From contig CALBTC010000130.1 in NCBI GenBank assembly GCA_937967805.1, positions 1 to 45,561 on the forward strand: a DNA stretch of 45,561 nucleotides. The letters run 5' to 3'. Source of the DNA: an uncultured Anaerolineaceae bacterium. GTDB taxonomy: Bacteria; Chloroflexota; Anaerolineae; Promineifilales; Promineifilaceae. Position numbers and translations under genes: made by a program. The notes beneath the pieces were generated by a model. The model ran no database searches, was not told the origin of the DNA, and was given only the letters and a program-made list of their open reading frames with translations. Shown one piece after another: positions 1 to 8,552 of the stretch. Positions within the stretch are counted from its first letter, which is position 1, and every line of letters begins with the position of its first letter.

Positions 1-2
1 TT

Positions 3-1685
3 ATGAAGCTGCATTTACGTTGGCAACTATTACTGGCTGTGGTGGGATTTGGCCTGATCCTGGCCATTCTCTCGTTCCAGGTGCAATCTGCCGGTTTGTG
101 TACCACGCGTGTTCCAGCCTCCGGTGGCGTTTTTGCCGAAGGCATGATGGGCGCCCCACAGCGATTGAATCCTCTCTTCAGCGATTCGTTTCCCGTTGAC
201 CGGGAGATGGTGAACCTGCTGTTTGATGGGTTGGTGCAGTATGACCATGCCGGGCGTTTTATTCCGGCACTGGCAGAAAGCTGGACCGTAAGTGAAGACG
301 GCCGTTCCCTCCAGTTCACCTTGCGCAGCGGCCTGGTCTGGCACGACGGGGAGCCGATCACCACCGCTGATGTGGCTTTCACCTACGGCTTGCTCCAGCA
401 AGACGCCCTCCCCGCTGCCGACGCCGTTAAGGCGCTGTGGCAGACCGTTACCATCAACGCCATCGACGAGCGTACCATCGAATTTGTCTTGGCTGAGCCG
501 TACGCTCCCTTTTTAGAAGCCACCATGCGCGGCATCTTGCCGGCCCATTTGTTGCAAGAGGTGCCCGTGGCTGAATTGGCCAGTCACTCATTCAACCAGC
601 AGCCGGTGGGCAGCGGTCCCTGGCGCGTCGCCCCTGGCCAGGATTGGACCGCCAGCCGCAGCTTGCGCCTGACGCCCAATCCGATGTATTGGCGTGGCGG
701 CACGCAAATACCGGCGCTCGATTTTCGCTTTTATCCGGATGAAGAAAGTTTGCTGACGGCTTTTGCCAATGGCGATATCCAGGCAGTTAACTCTGTTTCT
801 GATGAGATGCTGCCGGCGATGACGGCCGTTCCTCACGCCCGCCTCTTCACCACGGTAGACCGGCAGTATACTCAGATCATCTTCAACCAGAGCGACACCG
901 GCTTTGTCCCGCTCCGGCAGGCAGAAGTGCGTCGGGCGCTGGCGGCCGGCTTAAACCGGGAGCAGCTTATTGACCAGGCGCTGAACGGCCAGGGCGTGCC
1001 GCTGACCGGACCCTATTTGCCGGATTCGTGGGCGTATGATCAGGCGATCTTTGCCGCGGCGGGTGTGAATACCGCCAATTCAAATGAATTGCTGAACAGC
1101 GCAGGTTGGCTGCTGCCGGAAGGCAGCGCGGTGCGTCAACGGGAAGGGGAATTATTTCAGCTGCGGCTGCTGGTTCTGAACAATGATGCGCAGCAGCGTC
1201 TGGCGCAGGCAGTAGCGGCACAGTGGGCGAAATTGGGCGTTGAGGTTTTGCTGGAAACGGCCGCAACCATCACCGATTTGCGCGAGAAACTGGCGGCACG
1301 TGATTTTGACGTGGCTTTGGTAGACATCGCGCCGTCGATTGATCCGGACCTGTATGATTTTTGGAGCCAGGAGGCGATCATTCGCGGGCAAAATTATGGG
1401 GCGTGGAACAACCGCCGGGCCAGCGAGGCATTGGAAGCCGGGCGGCAAACGTGGGGCATGGGGCAGAGACGGCCGTCTTACAACACCTTCCTCAACATTT
1501 ATGCCGACCAGGTCCCGGCCATCACCCTATACCAGCACGTTTACACCTATGCACTCAGCAGCGAAGTAAATCAGGCAGAAATAGGTCCCATTTACGAGCC
1601 GCGCGACCGGTACCAAACCTTCGCCAACTGGTTTTTGCTTTACCGGGATGTTACCATTGCCTGCCCTGCTGAAGAAAATAGTTAG
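3..1685 (+). CDS. ABC transporter substrate-binding protein, family 5 (peptide/oligopeptide type)
   Basis: A 560-residue extracytoplasmic solute receptor of the DppA/OppA class, which hands peptides or similar ligands to an ABC permease. The N-terminus is a signal or anchor sequence (basic MKLHLR followed by about 20 hydrophobic residues). A Cys lies near residue 33, but the preceding residues are not a good lipobox. The family signature follows: LNPLF, then LFDGLVQYD, LAESWTVSEDG and the WHDGEPITTADVAFTY block, typical of SBP_bac_5. The remaining length (to about residue 555) fits one complete domain. The ATG is two bases from the window edge, so an upstream start cannot be excluded. No permease or ATPase genes follow on this side, so partners may lie upstream of the window. 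Family assignment is firm; the ligand is unknown. Confidence 0.9.
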   Translation: MKLHLRWQLLLAVVGFGLILAILSFQVQSAGLCTTRVPASGGVFAEGMMGAPQRLNPLFSDSFPVDREMVNLLFDGLVQYDHAGRFIPALAESWTVSEDGRSLQFTLRSGLVWHDGEPITTADVAFTYGLLQQDALPAADAVKALWQTVTINAIDERTIEFVLAEPYAPFLEATMRGILPAHLLQEVPVAELASHSFNQQPVGSGPWRVAPGQDWTASRSLRLTPNPMYWRGGTQIPALDFRFYPDEESLLTAFANGDIQAVNSVSDEMLPAMTAVPHARLFTTVDRQYTQIIFNQSDTGFVPLRQAEVRRALAAGLNREQLIDQALNGQGVPLTGPYLPDSWAYDQAIFAAAGVNTANSNELLNSAGWLLPEGSAVRQREGELFQLRLLVLNNDAQQRLAQAVAAQWAKLGVEVLLETAATITDLREKLAARDFDVALVDIAPSIDPDLYDFWSQEAIIRGQNYGAWNNRRASEALEAGRQTWGMGQRRPSYNTFLNIYADQVPAITLYQHVYTYALSSEVNQAEIGPIYEPRDRYQTFANWFLLYRDVTIACPAEENS

Positions 1686-1771
1686 TCTACGAGAGTCAAT
1701 CTCCCGCAGGTTTCATGAGCGAACATCGCTTTAGCAAAAACCGGCGGCGGGTTTTAGTAACAGGAAAAATT

Positions 1772-2206
1772 ATGAGTCGAATTGTACATGTAGATAGCCC
1801 AACCAAAATCCGTAACCGGCACATGCGCAGCATTGCTGAGATGCTGCGCCAGCTGATGCAAAAGCCCAAAATGGATGCCGAAGCGCGCGACATGGCCTCA
1901 ATGATCACCCTGCTGCTGTGGGAAATTGCCGACGGTGTAGAGCAGTCGGCCAGAGCCTGGGAGAAGCGGGATTACTGGATGAAGGCGGAGCGCTTTATGC
2001 GCGACTGGAAGTGGACGGCCGAAATTGCTGCCAACCTGGAAGATGTCATCCGCAATGAAGCATGGGACCTGGTTCCCGAGCTGATGGCGGAGCTGTATCC
2101 GAATTTTACTGGTATTCAAATTAAAACGATGACCCGTAAGGCGTCGCTGTGGCAAGGTGCCCACAAAAAGCTGCTGTCTGATCCCCCGCGCGAATATCCC
2201 TGGTGA
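1772..2206 (+). CDS. Conserved hypothetical protein, helical, 144 aa
   Basis: I do not recognise this family. The frame is open from an ATG at 1715, but ATG 1772 is preferred: the extra 19 residues are Arg/Lys-rich and unlike a domain, and AGGA sits at a suitable distance before 1772. The product is soluble, charged and mostly alpha-helical, rich in Met, Trp, Glu and Arg, with no signal peptide or membrane segment. Its central part (EIADGVEQSARAWEKRDYW) looks like a helical bundle. It lies between a solute-binding protein gene and an esterase gene on the same strand, only 6 bp before the latter, so it is probably co-transcribed. Function is unknown. Confidence 0.65.
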   Translation: MSRIVHVDSPTKIRNRHMRSIAEMLRQLMQKPKMDAEARDMASMITLLLWEIADGVEQSARAWEKRDYWMKAERFMRDWKWTAEIAANLEDVIRNEAWDLVPELMAELYPNFTGIQIKTMTRKASLWQGAHKKLLSDPPREYPW

Positions 2207-2212
2207 GCTCAC

Positions 2213-3184
2213 GTGTTTCGTTGGTGGCTGGCGCTGGGATTAACTATGGTCTTTGCCACTGCTGTCATTGGCTGTGCTGCGACTGAGCTGCCGGCAGTGG
2301 CCGTCACGCCACTTCCTTTCACCCCAAAGCCGCCAGCCACGTCAATAGTCACCATTGACAAAGGCTCAATGGCAACGGTTGTTTCTCCGCCAAACCCCAC
2401 CGCCACATTGCCATCCGCCCCTACTCCTTGCGCTCAGCCAGGGCGTGTTGAAACCGGCACGGTTCTGAGCCTCACTGCTGGCCCACTGGCATATCGCGTT
2501 TATTTGCCGCCGTGTTATGGGGCAGACGGCCGTACCTATCCCACCCTTTATCTGCTGCCCGGTAACAATCACAGCGAAGCCATTTGGGACGTTCTGGGCG
2601 TCGATGAAGCGGCTGAGGCGGGCATTTTGGCTGAAAGCTGGCCGCCTTTTCTCATTGTGCTGCCGGCTGGAGGGCAGATTGCCAACAACAGTTCTGGTGG
2701 TCCCGGCTCCTATGAAAGCGTCATCATGAATGATCTGATTCCTTTTGCAGAGCAAACCTACTGCGCCTGGGACGATCCGGCCGGCCGGGCTATCGGCGGC
2801 ATGTCACGCGGGGGATATTGGGCTTTGGAGATTGCTTTTCGCTTTCCCGAGCAGTTTGCCAGCGTAGGCGGGCACAGCGCCGCGCTGCTGGATCAATACG
2901 CCTGGCCGGCGGTGAATCCGCAGCACACGGGGCTGAGCCAAAACTTAGGTGATTTGCGCATTTATCTGGATATTGGGGCCAACGACTACGTCATCAACAA
3001 CATTCGCCGCTTGCATCTGGACATGGAAACGGCCGTTCCCCCCATTTCTCACACCTGGGTCCTCAACGAGGGCGGCCACGAAGACAGCTATTGGCAAGCC
3101 CACATTCCGGACTACCTTGCCTGGTACACAGAACCGTGGTCAATGCTGCGCCACGATTATCCATCTTGTTCTCCCTCTCCCTAG
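2213..3184 (+). CDS. Secreted lipoprotein esterase, alpha/beta hydrolase (esterase D / Fes-like family)
   Basis: A 323-residue putative esterase that begins with GTG at 2213. Residues 1-21 form a lipoprotein signal ending in VIGC, so the mature protein should be lipid-anchored outside the membrane. A Pro/Thr-rich linker of about 60 residues precedes the hydrolase domain. The nucleophile elbow is GMSRG (around residue 200), an Asp lies in YLDIGAND, and a His in GGHEDSYW completes a plausible Ser-Asp-His triad. The block YRVYLPPCYGADGRTYPTLYLLPG is typical of the PF00756 family, which includes S-formylglutathione hydrolases, enterochelin esterases and mycolyltransferases. The substrate cannot be read from sequence. 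It follows the hypothetical gene by 6 bp. Confidence 0.85.
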   Translation: MFRWWLALGLTMVFATAVIGCAATELPAVAVTPLPFTPKPPATSIVTIDKGSMATVVSPPNPTATLPSAPTPCAQPGRVETGTVLSLTAGPLAYRVYLPPCYGADGRTYPTLYLLPGNNHSEAIWDVLGVDEAAEAGILAESWPPFLIVLPAGGQIANNSSGGPGSYESVIMNDLIPFAEQTYCAWDDPAGRAIGGMSRGGYWALEIAFRFPEQFASVGGHSAALLDQYAWPAVNPQHTGLSQNLGDLRIYLDIGANDYVINNIRRLHLDMETAVPPISHTWVLNEGGHEDSYWQAHIPDYLAWYTEPWSMLRHDYPSCSPSP

Positions 3185-3192
3185 ATCAAAAA

Positions 3193-3211
3193 AGCCAGGC
3201 TATGCCTGGCT
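3193..3211 (-). terminator. Rho-independent terminator (minus strand)
   Basis: AGCCAGGC-TAT-GCCTGGCT is a perfect 8-bp stem with a 3-nt loop. Read on the minus strand it is followed by a run of six T, so it should end the small minus-strand gene at 3234-3416. On the plus strand the tail is only GATTATTG, so termination of the esterase transcript there would be weaker. Confidence 0.75.
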
Positions 3212-3233
3212 GATTATTGATATCACCTAATAG

Positions 3234-3416
3234 TTATTCCAGTTCTTTTAATTTTTGATTGATTAGTGAATCTAACTTGGAAGATTCGTTGGCTTTCATA
3301 CGCCGCAACACGATGCGTAGGCTTTCAATTTGGCGCGATAAGATTTCTGGGTTGGGTAACTCTTTTAAATCAAACTGCCCTTTAAAACCATTTGAACGGA
3401 TTGAATTTGTTTTCAT
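3234..3416 (-). CDS. Small basic hypothetical protein, 60 aa
   Basis: A short reading frame that looks genuine because it has both ends of a gene. AAGGAAG lies 9 nt before its ATG, and a strong intrinsic terminator lies about 20 bp after its stop. The product is charged and probably helical: LSRQIESLRIVLRRMKANES followed by a Lys/Glu-rich tail could form a short coiled coil. There is no signal peptide, membrane segment or cysteine motif. I do not recognise a family. It sits between the esterase on the plus strand and the glycosyltransferase on the minus strand. Confidence 0.55.
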   Translation of the reverse strand: MKTNSIRSNGFKGQFDLKELPNPEILSRQIESLRIVLRRMKANESSKLDSLINQKLKELE

Positions 3417-3553
3417 CTTAGGTATCTTCCTTTACGTTACATCCACGCTACTGCACACAACTTGATAGTACTAAAGAACTATAACCAGTATATCTGACAG
3501 TTTGCATTACACTGTAAGTGGTTCCGCGCCAGCCGTGTAAACCTTATTACATT

Positions 3554-4654
3554 TTACTCCTCTGTTTCGGCAGCGGACAACGTGAGTTTAGTACGGGCAG
3601 AAAGCCAGATGAGCAAAATAATAACGGCCGTTGCCAGCAGCAGCCACAATCCAATTTTCAGCAGCCGATTTGGCACAAAAATGGCCACCAGACCAAATGC
3701 AATAGCCACGGCATAATAACTCAGCACAATCCCGCGCACCGAATAACCTTTATCCAACAGGCGAAAATGCAGGTGCTGCCGGTCGCCCTGAAAGGGATGC
3801 TGCCCGCGGCGGAGGCGGGCTACAATCAGCCAGGCCACGTCCAAAATGGGGACGGCCATCACTAACAATGCTGTAGATAACTTGGCCGGGGCCAAAATGG
3901 AAAGGGTCGCCAGGTTATACCCAAGCAGCCAGGCCCCCGTTGTGCCCAAGAAGATAGTGGCGGGAGTAAAGTTGAAAAACAAAAATCCTAACAGCGCGCC
4001 GGCTAACGCTAGAGGAAAGAGGGTGACGGCCGTTTGTCCTGTTAGTTGGTAACTGTGCAGAGCAAACATCAGCAGGGCGATGGTGCCCACACCGCCAGCT
4101 AACCCATCCAGCCCATCCAGAAAGTTGACGGCATTGATCATTCCCAGCACCCAAAAAAGTGAGATGATGTAAACCAGAAACGGCTGAATCACGACAATAT
4201 TCGGATTGCTTTCATCCAAACTAAAAAAGAGCGAAACAAAACTGCCTTGCCAAAAGTCGGTGGTAGGCAGTGGATTGGTGAATCGCTCAATAAAAACGGT
4301 GTGGCTGATGGCAATAACAGCAGCGGTGATCTGAAAAAGTAGCTGCCAGCGCGGTGCCAAATCCAGAAGGTCATCAATCAGTGCGCCAAAAAAGATGACA
4401 ACGCTGCCCAAAATGACGCCTTGCAGCCGCAGCGAATCATCCCCTTGCGGCGGCAGCAGCAGGTAGATGAGGCCGATACTTAACAGATAAGCAGCCAAAA
4501 TCGGCACGCCGCCCAGCTTGGGCACCAGGCCGCTGTGCTGGCGTCGTCCCCCCGGTGCAGCGATTAACCCCCAGCCAAAAGCTAATTTACGAACAGGTGG
4601 CGTGAGGAGAACGGCCGTCACCAGCGCCACACCAAAAACAAGCAAATAAATCAT
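3554..4654 (-). CDS. Polyprenyl-phosphate GlcNAc-1-phosphate transferase-like membrane protein (MraY/WecA/TagO family)
   Basis: A 366-residue polytopic membrane protein of glycosyltransferase family 4, whose members attach a sugar-1-phosphate to undecaprenyl phosphate at the start of cell-wall or envelope glycan synthesis. Visible signatures: GGRRQHSGLVPKLGGVPI near residues 36-52, the DDLLDL motif near 95, NAVNFLDGLDGLAGG in the middle and a late HLHFRLLDKG block. Oddities: the usual (F/L)(M/L)GDxGS motif reads FLGTTGAW, so the conserved Asp is Thr, and the late HLHHRL reads HLHFRL. It abuts upp with no gap (TAG of upp touches this ATG). Either a divergent transferase or a catalytically impaired paralogue; fold assignment is firm, activity is not. 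Confidence 0.85.
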   Translation of the reverse strand: MIYLLVFGVALVTAVLLTPPVRKLAFGWGLIAAPGGRRQHSGLVPKLGGVPILAAYLLSIGLIYLLLPPQGDDSLRLQGVILGSVVIFFGALIDDLLDLAPRWQLLFQITAAVIAISHTVFIERFTNPLPTTDFWQGSFVSLFFSLDESNPNIVVIQPFLVYIISLFWVLGMINAVNFLDGLDGLAGGVGTIALLMFALHSYQLTGQTAVTLFPLALAGALLGFLFFNFTPATIFLGTTGAWLLGYNLATLSILAPAKLSTALLVMAVPILDVAWLIVARLRRGQHPFQGDRQHLHFRLLDKGYSVRGIVLSYYAVAIAFGLVAIFVPNRLLKIGLWLLLATAVIILLIWLSARTKLTLSAAETEE

Positions 4655-5275
4655 CTAGCCCGTGCCAAACTGGCGGTCGCCGGCATCGCCTAGCCCCGGC
4701 ACGATGAAGCCAATGTCATTGAGATGGGAATCAATTTGAGCGATGTGAATGGGGACATCTGGGTGTGCTTTTTGCAGAGCGTCAATTCCTTCCGGCGCAG
4801 CCAACAGCCCCACAAATTTGATGCGCTGGGCACCCCACTTTTTTAGAATATCTACTGTGGCTATGGCCGAGCCGCCCGTGGCCAGCATCGGGTCCAGCAC
4901 GAGGCAAACCTGCACGGTGGGGAAGGTGGGCAGCTTGTTGTAATAAGAGACGGGCTGCAGCGTTTCTTCGTCGCGGTAAAGACCAATGTGCCATACTTCG
5001 GCGCCGGGCATCATTTCCCAGATGCCATCGACCATGCCCAGGCCGGCGCGCAATATGGGGATGAGGCCAATTTTCTCGCTTAGCGCCTGTCCGGCGGCGG
5101 TGCCCATCGGTGTTTCAACGTCAATATCCACGGTAGTTAAGTCAGCGGTGGCTTCATAACACAGCAGCATAGCCACCTCACGAATTAGCTCCCGGAATTT
5201 TTTTGGCTTGGTCTCCACATTGCGCATCAGCGACAGCTTATGTTTGACCAGCGGATGTTTTGATTCAAAAACCAT
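4655..5275 (-). CDS. upp: Uracil phosphoribosyltransferase
   Basis: Pyrimidine salvage enzyme making UMP from uracil and PRPP in the cytosol. The 206-residue length is normal for Upp. The PRPP-binding loop is seen as [14 protein letters not shown], preceded by [13 protein letters not shown], and the C-terminal uracil-binding stretch ends in [13 protein letters not shown], all as in the family. The start is well supported: GAGGAGG lies just before the ATG. The stop is directly followed by the ATG of the WecA/MraY-like gene, so both are probably translated from one message. It is divergent from ruvB, with 177 bp between them; a TATAAT at 5341-5346 faces ruvB, but I could not find a good -35 for it. 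Confidence 0.97.
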   Translation of the reverse strand: MVFESKHPLVKHKLSLMRNVETKPKKFRELIREVAMLLCYEATADLTTVDIDVETPMGTAAGQALSEKIGLIPILRAGLGMVDGIWEMMPGAEVWHIGLYRDEETLQPVSYYNKLPTFPTVQVCLVLDPMLATGGSAIATVDILKKWGAQRIKFVGLLAAPEGIDALQKAHPDVPIHIAQIDSHLNDIGFIVPGLGDAGDRQFGTG

Positions 5276-5452
5276 GCATCTCCTCCTCAGTTACTTTAGC
5301 GCAGAGAAAAGGAATTCTTCTGCGAGCAACCGTGTCTCGTTATAATGATTGTACCTGGTGCATTTTGTCGGCCTTGTGGTGACGGCCGTTACGCATTCAG
5401 GCTCACTTATCGTATAATCCCACGCATACAGTTTGTTGGCAACAGATGATTT

Positions 5453-6535
5453 ATGAGTGACAAAACAACGACAAATCGATATATTTCACCGGGCAAAAAG
5501 CGGGAAGACGGCCGTCTCGATGGTCTTTTGCGCCCCCAGCATCTGGCCGAGTTTACCGGACAAGAGCGGCTCAAGGCCAATTTGTCCATTCTCATTGAAG
5601 CTGCCAAAGGGCGTGAGGAATCATTAGACCACGTGCTGTTTCATGGCCCGCCCGGCCTGGGCAAGACGACGCTGGCCCATGTGGTGGCCAACGAGATGAA
5701 CGTCAACATCCGCATTACCGCCGGGCCGGCCATCGAGCGGGCGGGTGATTTGGCGGCCATTCTCACCAACATGCGCGCCGGCGATATCCTGTTTATTGAT
5801 GAAGTCCACCGTCTGGGCCGGGCTGTGGAAGAGATTTTGTATCCGGCCATGGAAGATTTTGTGTTGGATATTGTGGTGGGCAAAGGGCCGGGGGCCAAAA
5901 ACGTGCGGCTAAAGCTGCCCCGCTTCACCGTCATCGGGGCGACCACCCGTTTGGCGCTGCTGACGGCGCCTTTGCGGGCCCGGTTTGGCGCCTTGTACCG
6001 CATGGATTTTTATGAGCAGGAAGCGATTGAGACCATTGTGCTGCGCGGGGCAGGCATCTTGAAGGTGCCGATTGAGCCGGAGGGCGCATCGGAGATTGCC
6101 CGCCGCTCGCGGGGCACGCCGCGCGTGGCGCTGCGACTGCTGCGCCGGGTGCGTGATTTTGCCGAGGTGCGGGCCGATGGGGCAATTACGGGAGAAACGG
6201 CCGTTGCCGCCCTCAACCTTCTAGAAATTGATAGCCTCGGTCTAGATGATCTAGATCGTCGCGTTCTGCGTTCTATCATTGAAAAGTTTGGTGGCGGGCC
6301 GGTTGGGCTGGACACCATTGGTGCATCCATCAGCGAAGAGTCGGACACGATTATGGATGTGGTAGAACCGTATCTGCTGCAGTTGGGTTTTTTAGAGCGG
6401 ACCGCACGGGGACGCATGGCCACGCCACACGCCTATGCCCATCTCGGTTTGCCCCTGCCGCAGCACGCCATGCCGGATAAACCCAATCAGCGCAGCCTGT
6501 TTTCTTCACCGTCAGAAGAGGCGCCGGAAGAATAG
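5453..6535 (+). CDS. ruvB: Holliday junction branch migration helicase RuvB
   Basis: AAA+ motor of the RuvABC resolvasome, which drives branch migration of Holliday junctions. The 360-residue length is normal. Features in order: [13 protein letters not shown] entry motif, Walker [10 protein letters not shown] (around 65), the [13 protein letters not shown] block, Walker [12 protein letters not shown], sensor GATTR, an Arg-rich lid ([20 protein letters not shown]) and the C-terminal winged helix with [22 protein letters not shown]. It is the first gene of a run with DUF2905 (6547), whose SD overlaps the end of ruvB. ruvA and ruvC are not in the window. One ACGGCCGT copy near the start encodes part of EDGRLDG. 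Confidence 0.97.
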   Translation: MSDKTTTNRYISPGKKREDGRLDGLLRPQHLAEFTGQERLKANLSILIEAAKGREESLDHVLFHGPPGLGKTTLAHVVANEMNVNIRITAGPAIERAGDLAAILTNMRAGDILFIDEVHRLGRAVEEILYPAMEDFVLDIVVGKGPGAKNVRLKLPRFTVIGATTRLALLTAPLRARFGALYRMDFYEQEAIETIVLRGAGILKVPIEPEGASEIARRSRGTPRVALRLLRRVRDFAEVRADGAITGETAVAALNLLEIDSLGLDDLDRRVLRSIIEKFGGGPVGLDTIGASISEESDTIMDVVEPYLLQLGFLERTARGRMATPHAYAHLGLPLPQHAMPDKPNQRSLFSSPSEEAPEE

Positions 6536-6546
6536 GAGAGTGAGAC

Positions 6547-6774
6547 GTGGTTGAATTCGGCCGTTTATTGCTCATCATTGGTGGCACCATTGCGCTCGCC
6601 GGGATATTGGTGTTGATTGCTGCTAAATATTTTCCCTGGCTGGGGAACCTGCCCGGCGATTTTGAAATTGAAGGGGATAACTACCGTATCTATTTTCCTC
6701 TGGCAACGATGATCCTGGTCAGCTTGTTGGGTACGATTTTGCTCAACATTGTCATTCGCATTTTCCGACGCTAA
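6547..6774 (+). CDS. DUF2905 family small membrane protein
   Basis: A 75-residue protein with two predicted membrane helices (roughly 5-27 and 52-72) separated by a short loop, WLGNLPGDFEIEGDNYRIYFPL, which is the signature of DUF2905. Function is unknown. It begins with GTG at 6547. The SD (GGAG) overlaps the TAG of ruvB, so the two are likely translationally linked; members of this family are often found beside ruvB or queA. Confidence 0.85.
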   Translation: MVEFGRLLLIIGGTIALAGILVLIAAKYFPWLGNLPGDFEIEGDNYRIYFPLATMILVSLLGTILLNIVIRIFRR

Positions 6775-6790
6775 ATTAATTTTCTTTGGT

Positions 6791-6819
6791 TTGACCGTTG
6801 CTCACCCCTGTTCTATAAT
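6791..6819 (+). promoter_or_regulatory. Sigma-70-type promoter for the CNNM/CorC pair
   Basis: TTGACC at 6791-6796, a 17-bp spacer, and TATAAT at 6814-6819 make a near-consensus housekeeping promoter. Transcription would begin near 6826, giving a leader of about 320 nt before the ATG at 7146. Confidence 0.7.
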
Positions 6820-7145
6820 TTTTACCAAGCATATTCTGAGAAATTTTTTGATGCAATCGATAATTGGCGTAGACAACTCCACAAAAGTTTTTCTTAGTGA
6901 AATAGACCAACAATGCCAAAAGGGTTTTCCGGTTGTGGTGCTGTCTGCTTGGTTGCGACTTCTATTTGCCAAGAAGGGGGCCCGTTGACCGACTCTAATT
7001 CTGAGCCGCCTGACCCTTCTCGCCCTAGTTCTCTGGTGTCCATAAGCAATTTATTTTATAAAGCCACACCATTAAGGTTAGCTGCCGTCCGCTTTGGGTC
7101 GGCTTTTTGTCTGTTTGGTATTGGTCCAAGAAGCAAGAAAAAGTG
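6820..7145 (+). promoter_or_regulatory. Long untranslated leader before the CNNM genes
   Basis: This stretch of about 326 bp holds no convincing gene: two short frames have no SD and low-complexity products. Near its end, GCCG and CGGC arms around 7087-7104 are followed by a T-run, a weak terminator-like hairpin just upstream of the coding region. The layout (strong promoter, long leader, late hairpin) would suit a cis-regulatory element sensing a metal ion, but I could not match it to a known riboswitch class. Confidence 0.3.
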
Positions 7146-8552
7146 ATGTTAACAATTCTCACAATTGTGGCTGTCGTGGCCATTATGATTTTTTTTAATG
7201 CTCTGTATGTGGCAGCCGAATTTGCCACCGTTTCATCGCGCCGCACGCGTATTAGTCAAATGGCGGGCCAGGGCAACCGGATGGCGCAGCTGCTGCTGCC
7301 TGTCATGCAAGATAGTAAAAAGCTGGATAGATATGTAGCTACCTGCCAGATCGGCATTACGATTTCATCACTGGTAGTGGGCGCTTATGGGCAGGGGGTG
7401 ATTGCCCAACTGTTGGTAGGCCCTTTAGCGCGATTGCTAACATCGCTGGAACCTGCCCTGGCGTCCATTGGCGTGGAATCTACTTTAGGTTGGGCTGAAC
7501 CGGCAGCCGCCTCCATTGCGGTGACGCTGGTCCTGATAGGCATTACCATTCTACAGGTGATTATGGGAGAGCTGTTCCCTAAATCGGTGGCGATTCAATA
7601 CCCGGAATCTGTGGCTTTAGCCGTGACCGTGCCCATGCGAATTACGCAATTTATCATCACTTACACCGGGTTAATCGCCTTGTTCAACGGCAGCGGCAAC
7701 CTGCTGTTACGCCTGATGGGTCGAACGCACAAGGAGAAGAACGGCCACGCTCATTCGCCGGAGGAGATTGAACTGCTGGTGACCGAGAGCCACGAGCAAG
7801 ATTTGCTCAGCGATGAAGAACGTCGCCTGCTGCGCAATACGTTTCGCCTGCGTGACCTGACGGCCAAGCAGGTGATGCTGCACCGTACCCGGCTTATCGC
7901 CGCACCGCTGAGCAGCACGGTGAAGGAGCTCATGCAGATTTCGCTGGAAGCCGGCTTTTCTCGTATTCCCATTTTTAAAGAGTCGATTGACGATATTGTG
8001 GGTTTCGTTCATGTAAAGGATCTGTTTCGCCTGCACAATCAGGGTAGTGAAGATGTCGCTTCAATTTTGCGCGAGGTTGTTTTTGTGCCGGAAACCATGC
8101 CGGTTTCTGATTTGTGGAAGCGGCTAAACAATCGCCGCAAGTATCTGGCGGTGGTGTTTGATGAGTATGGCGGCACGGTGGGTCTCATTACGTTTGAGGA
8201 CCTCATTGAGGAGATTTTTGGCGAACTGCAAGATGAATTTGACAATGAAATGGCGCTGATCGCCAAGGATAAGGAAGGCCGTATTTACTTGCGCGCTGAT
8301 TTGCTGGTGACCGATGTCAATGAGTATCTGGAGCTGCATTTGCCGGAAGATAATGCCGATACGTTGGGCGGGCTGGTGTTTAGTGAACTCGGCCGGTTAC
8401 CGGCAGTGGGCGACAAAGTGACCTTTGGCGACATTATTATTCGGGTGGAGGCAATGTCTGACCCCGGCGTGTCTGAGGTTTCTCTAAAACTGCCGCCAAC
8501 CCAAAGTGCGGAAGAGCCTTTTATTGAATGGGAGGTAGTTGATCATGACTAA
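7146..8552 (+). CDS. CNNM/CorC (HlyC) family membrane protein with CBS pair
   Basis: A 468-residue integral membrane protein of the DUF21-CBS-CorC_HlyC type, proposed to move or sense Mg2+ or other divalent cations. Layout: N-terminal DUF21 membrane domain of about 200 residues beginning with hydrophobic MLTILTIVAVVAIMIFF and AEFATVSSRR; a CBS pair (VMLHRTRLIAAPL, then GFSRIPIFKESIDDIVGFVH and FDEYGGTVGLITFEDLIEEI); and a C-terminal CorC_HlyC domain (DTLGGLVFSELGRLPAVGD). The frame is open back to TTG 7107, but that region overlaps a terminator-like hairpin, so ATG 7146 is preferred. It overlaps the next gene, a paralogue, by 8 bp. Confidence 0.92.
   Translation: MLTILTIVAVVAIMIFFNALYVAAEFATVSSRRTRISQMAGQGNRMAQLLLPVMQDSKKLDRYVATCQIGITISSLVVGAYGQGVIAQLLVGPLARLLTSLEPALASIGVESTLGWAEPAAASIAVTLVLIGITILQVIMGELFPKSVAIQYPESVALAVTVPMRITQFIITYTGLIALFNGSGNLLLRLMGRTHKEKNGHAHSPEEIELLVTESHEQDLLSDEERRLLRNTFRLRDLTAKQVMLHRTRLIAAPLSSTVKELMQISLEAGFSRIPIFKESIDDIVGFVHVKDLFRLHNQGSEDVASILREVVFVPETMPVSDLWKRLNNRRKYLAVVFDEYGGTVGLITFEDLIEEIFGELQDEFDNEMALIAKDKEGRIYLRADLLVTDVNEYLELHLPEDNADTLGGLVFSELGRLPAVGDKVTFGDIIIRVEAMSDPGVSEVSLKLPPTQSAEEPFIEWEVVDHD

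Noticed and set aside
5453..6535. Part of the ubiquitin-like or dynamin system extending to ruvB
   Set aside because: ruvB with DUF2905 is a standard housekeeping pairing on the other strand, 8 kb away.
6749..7146. Two short overlapping plus-strand frames between DUF2905 and the CNNM gene
   Set aside because: No SD, one overlaps the DUF2905 gene, products are unlike proteins; treated as leader.
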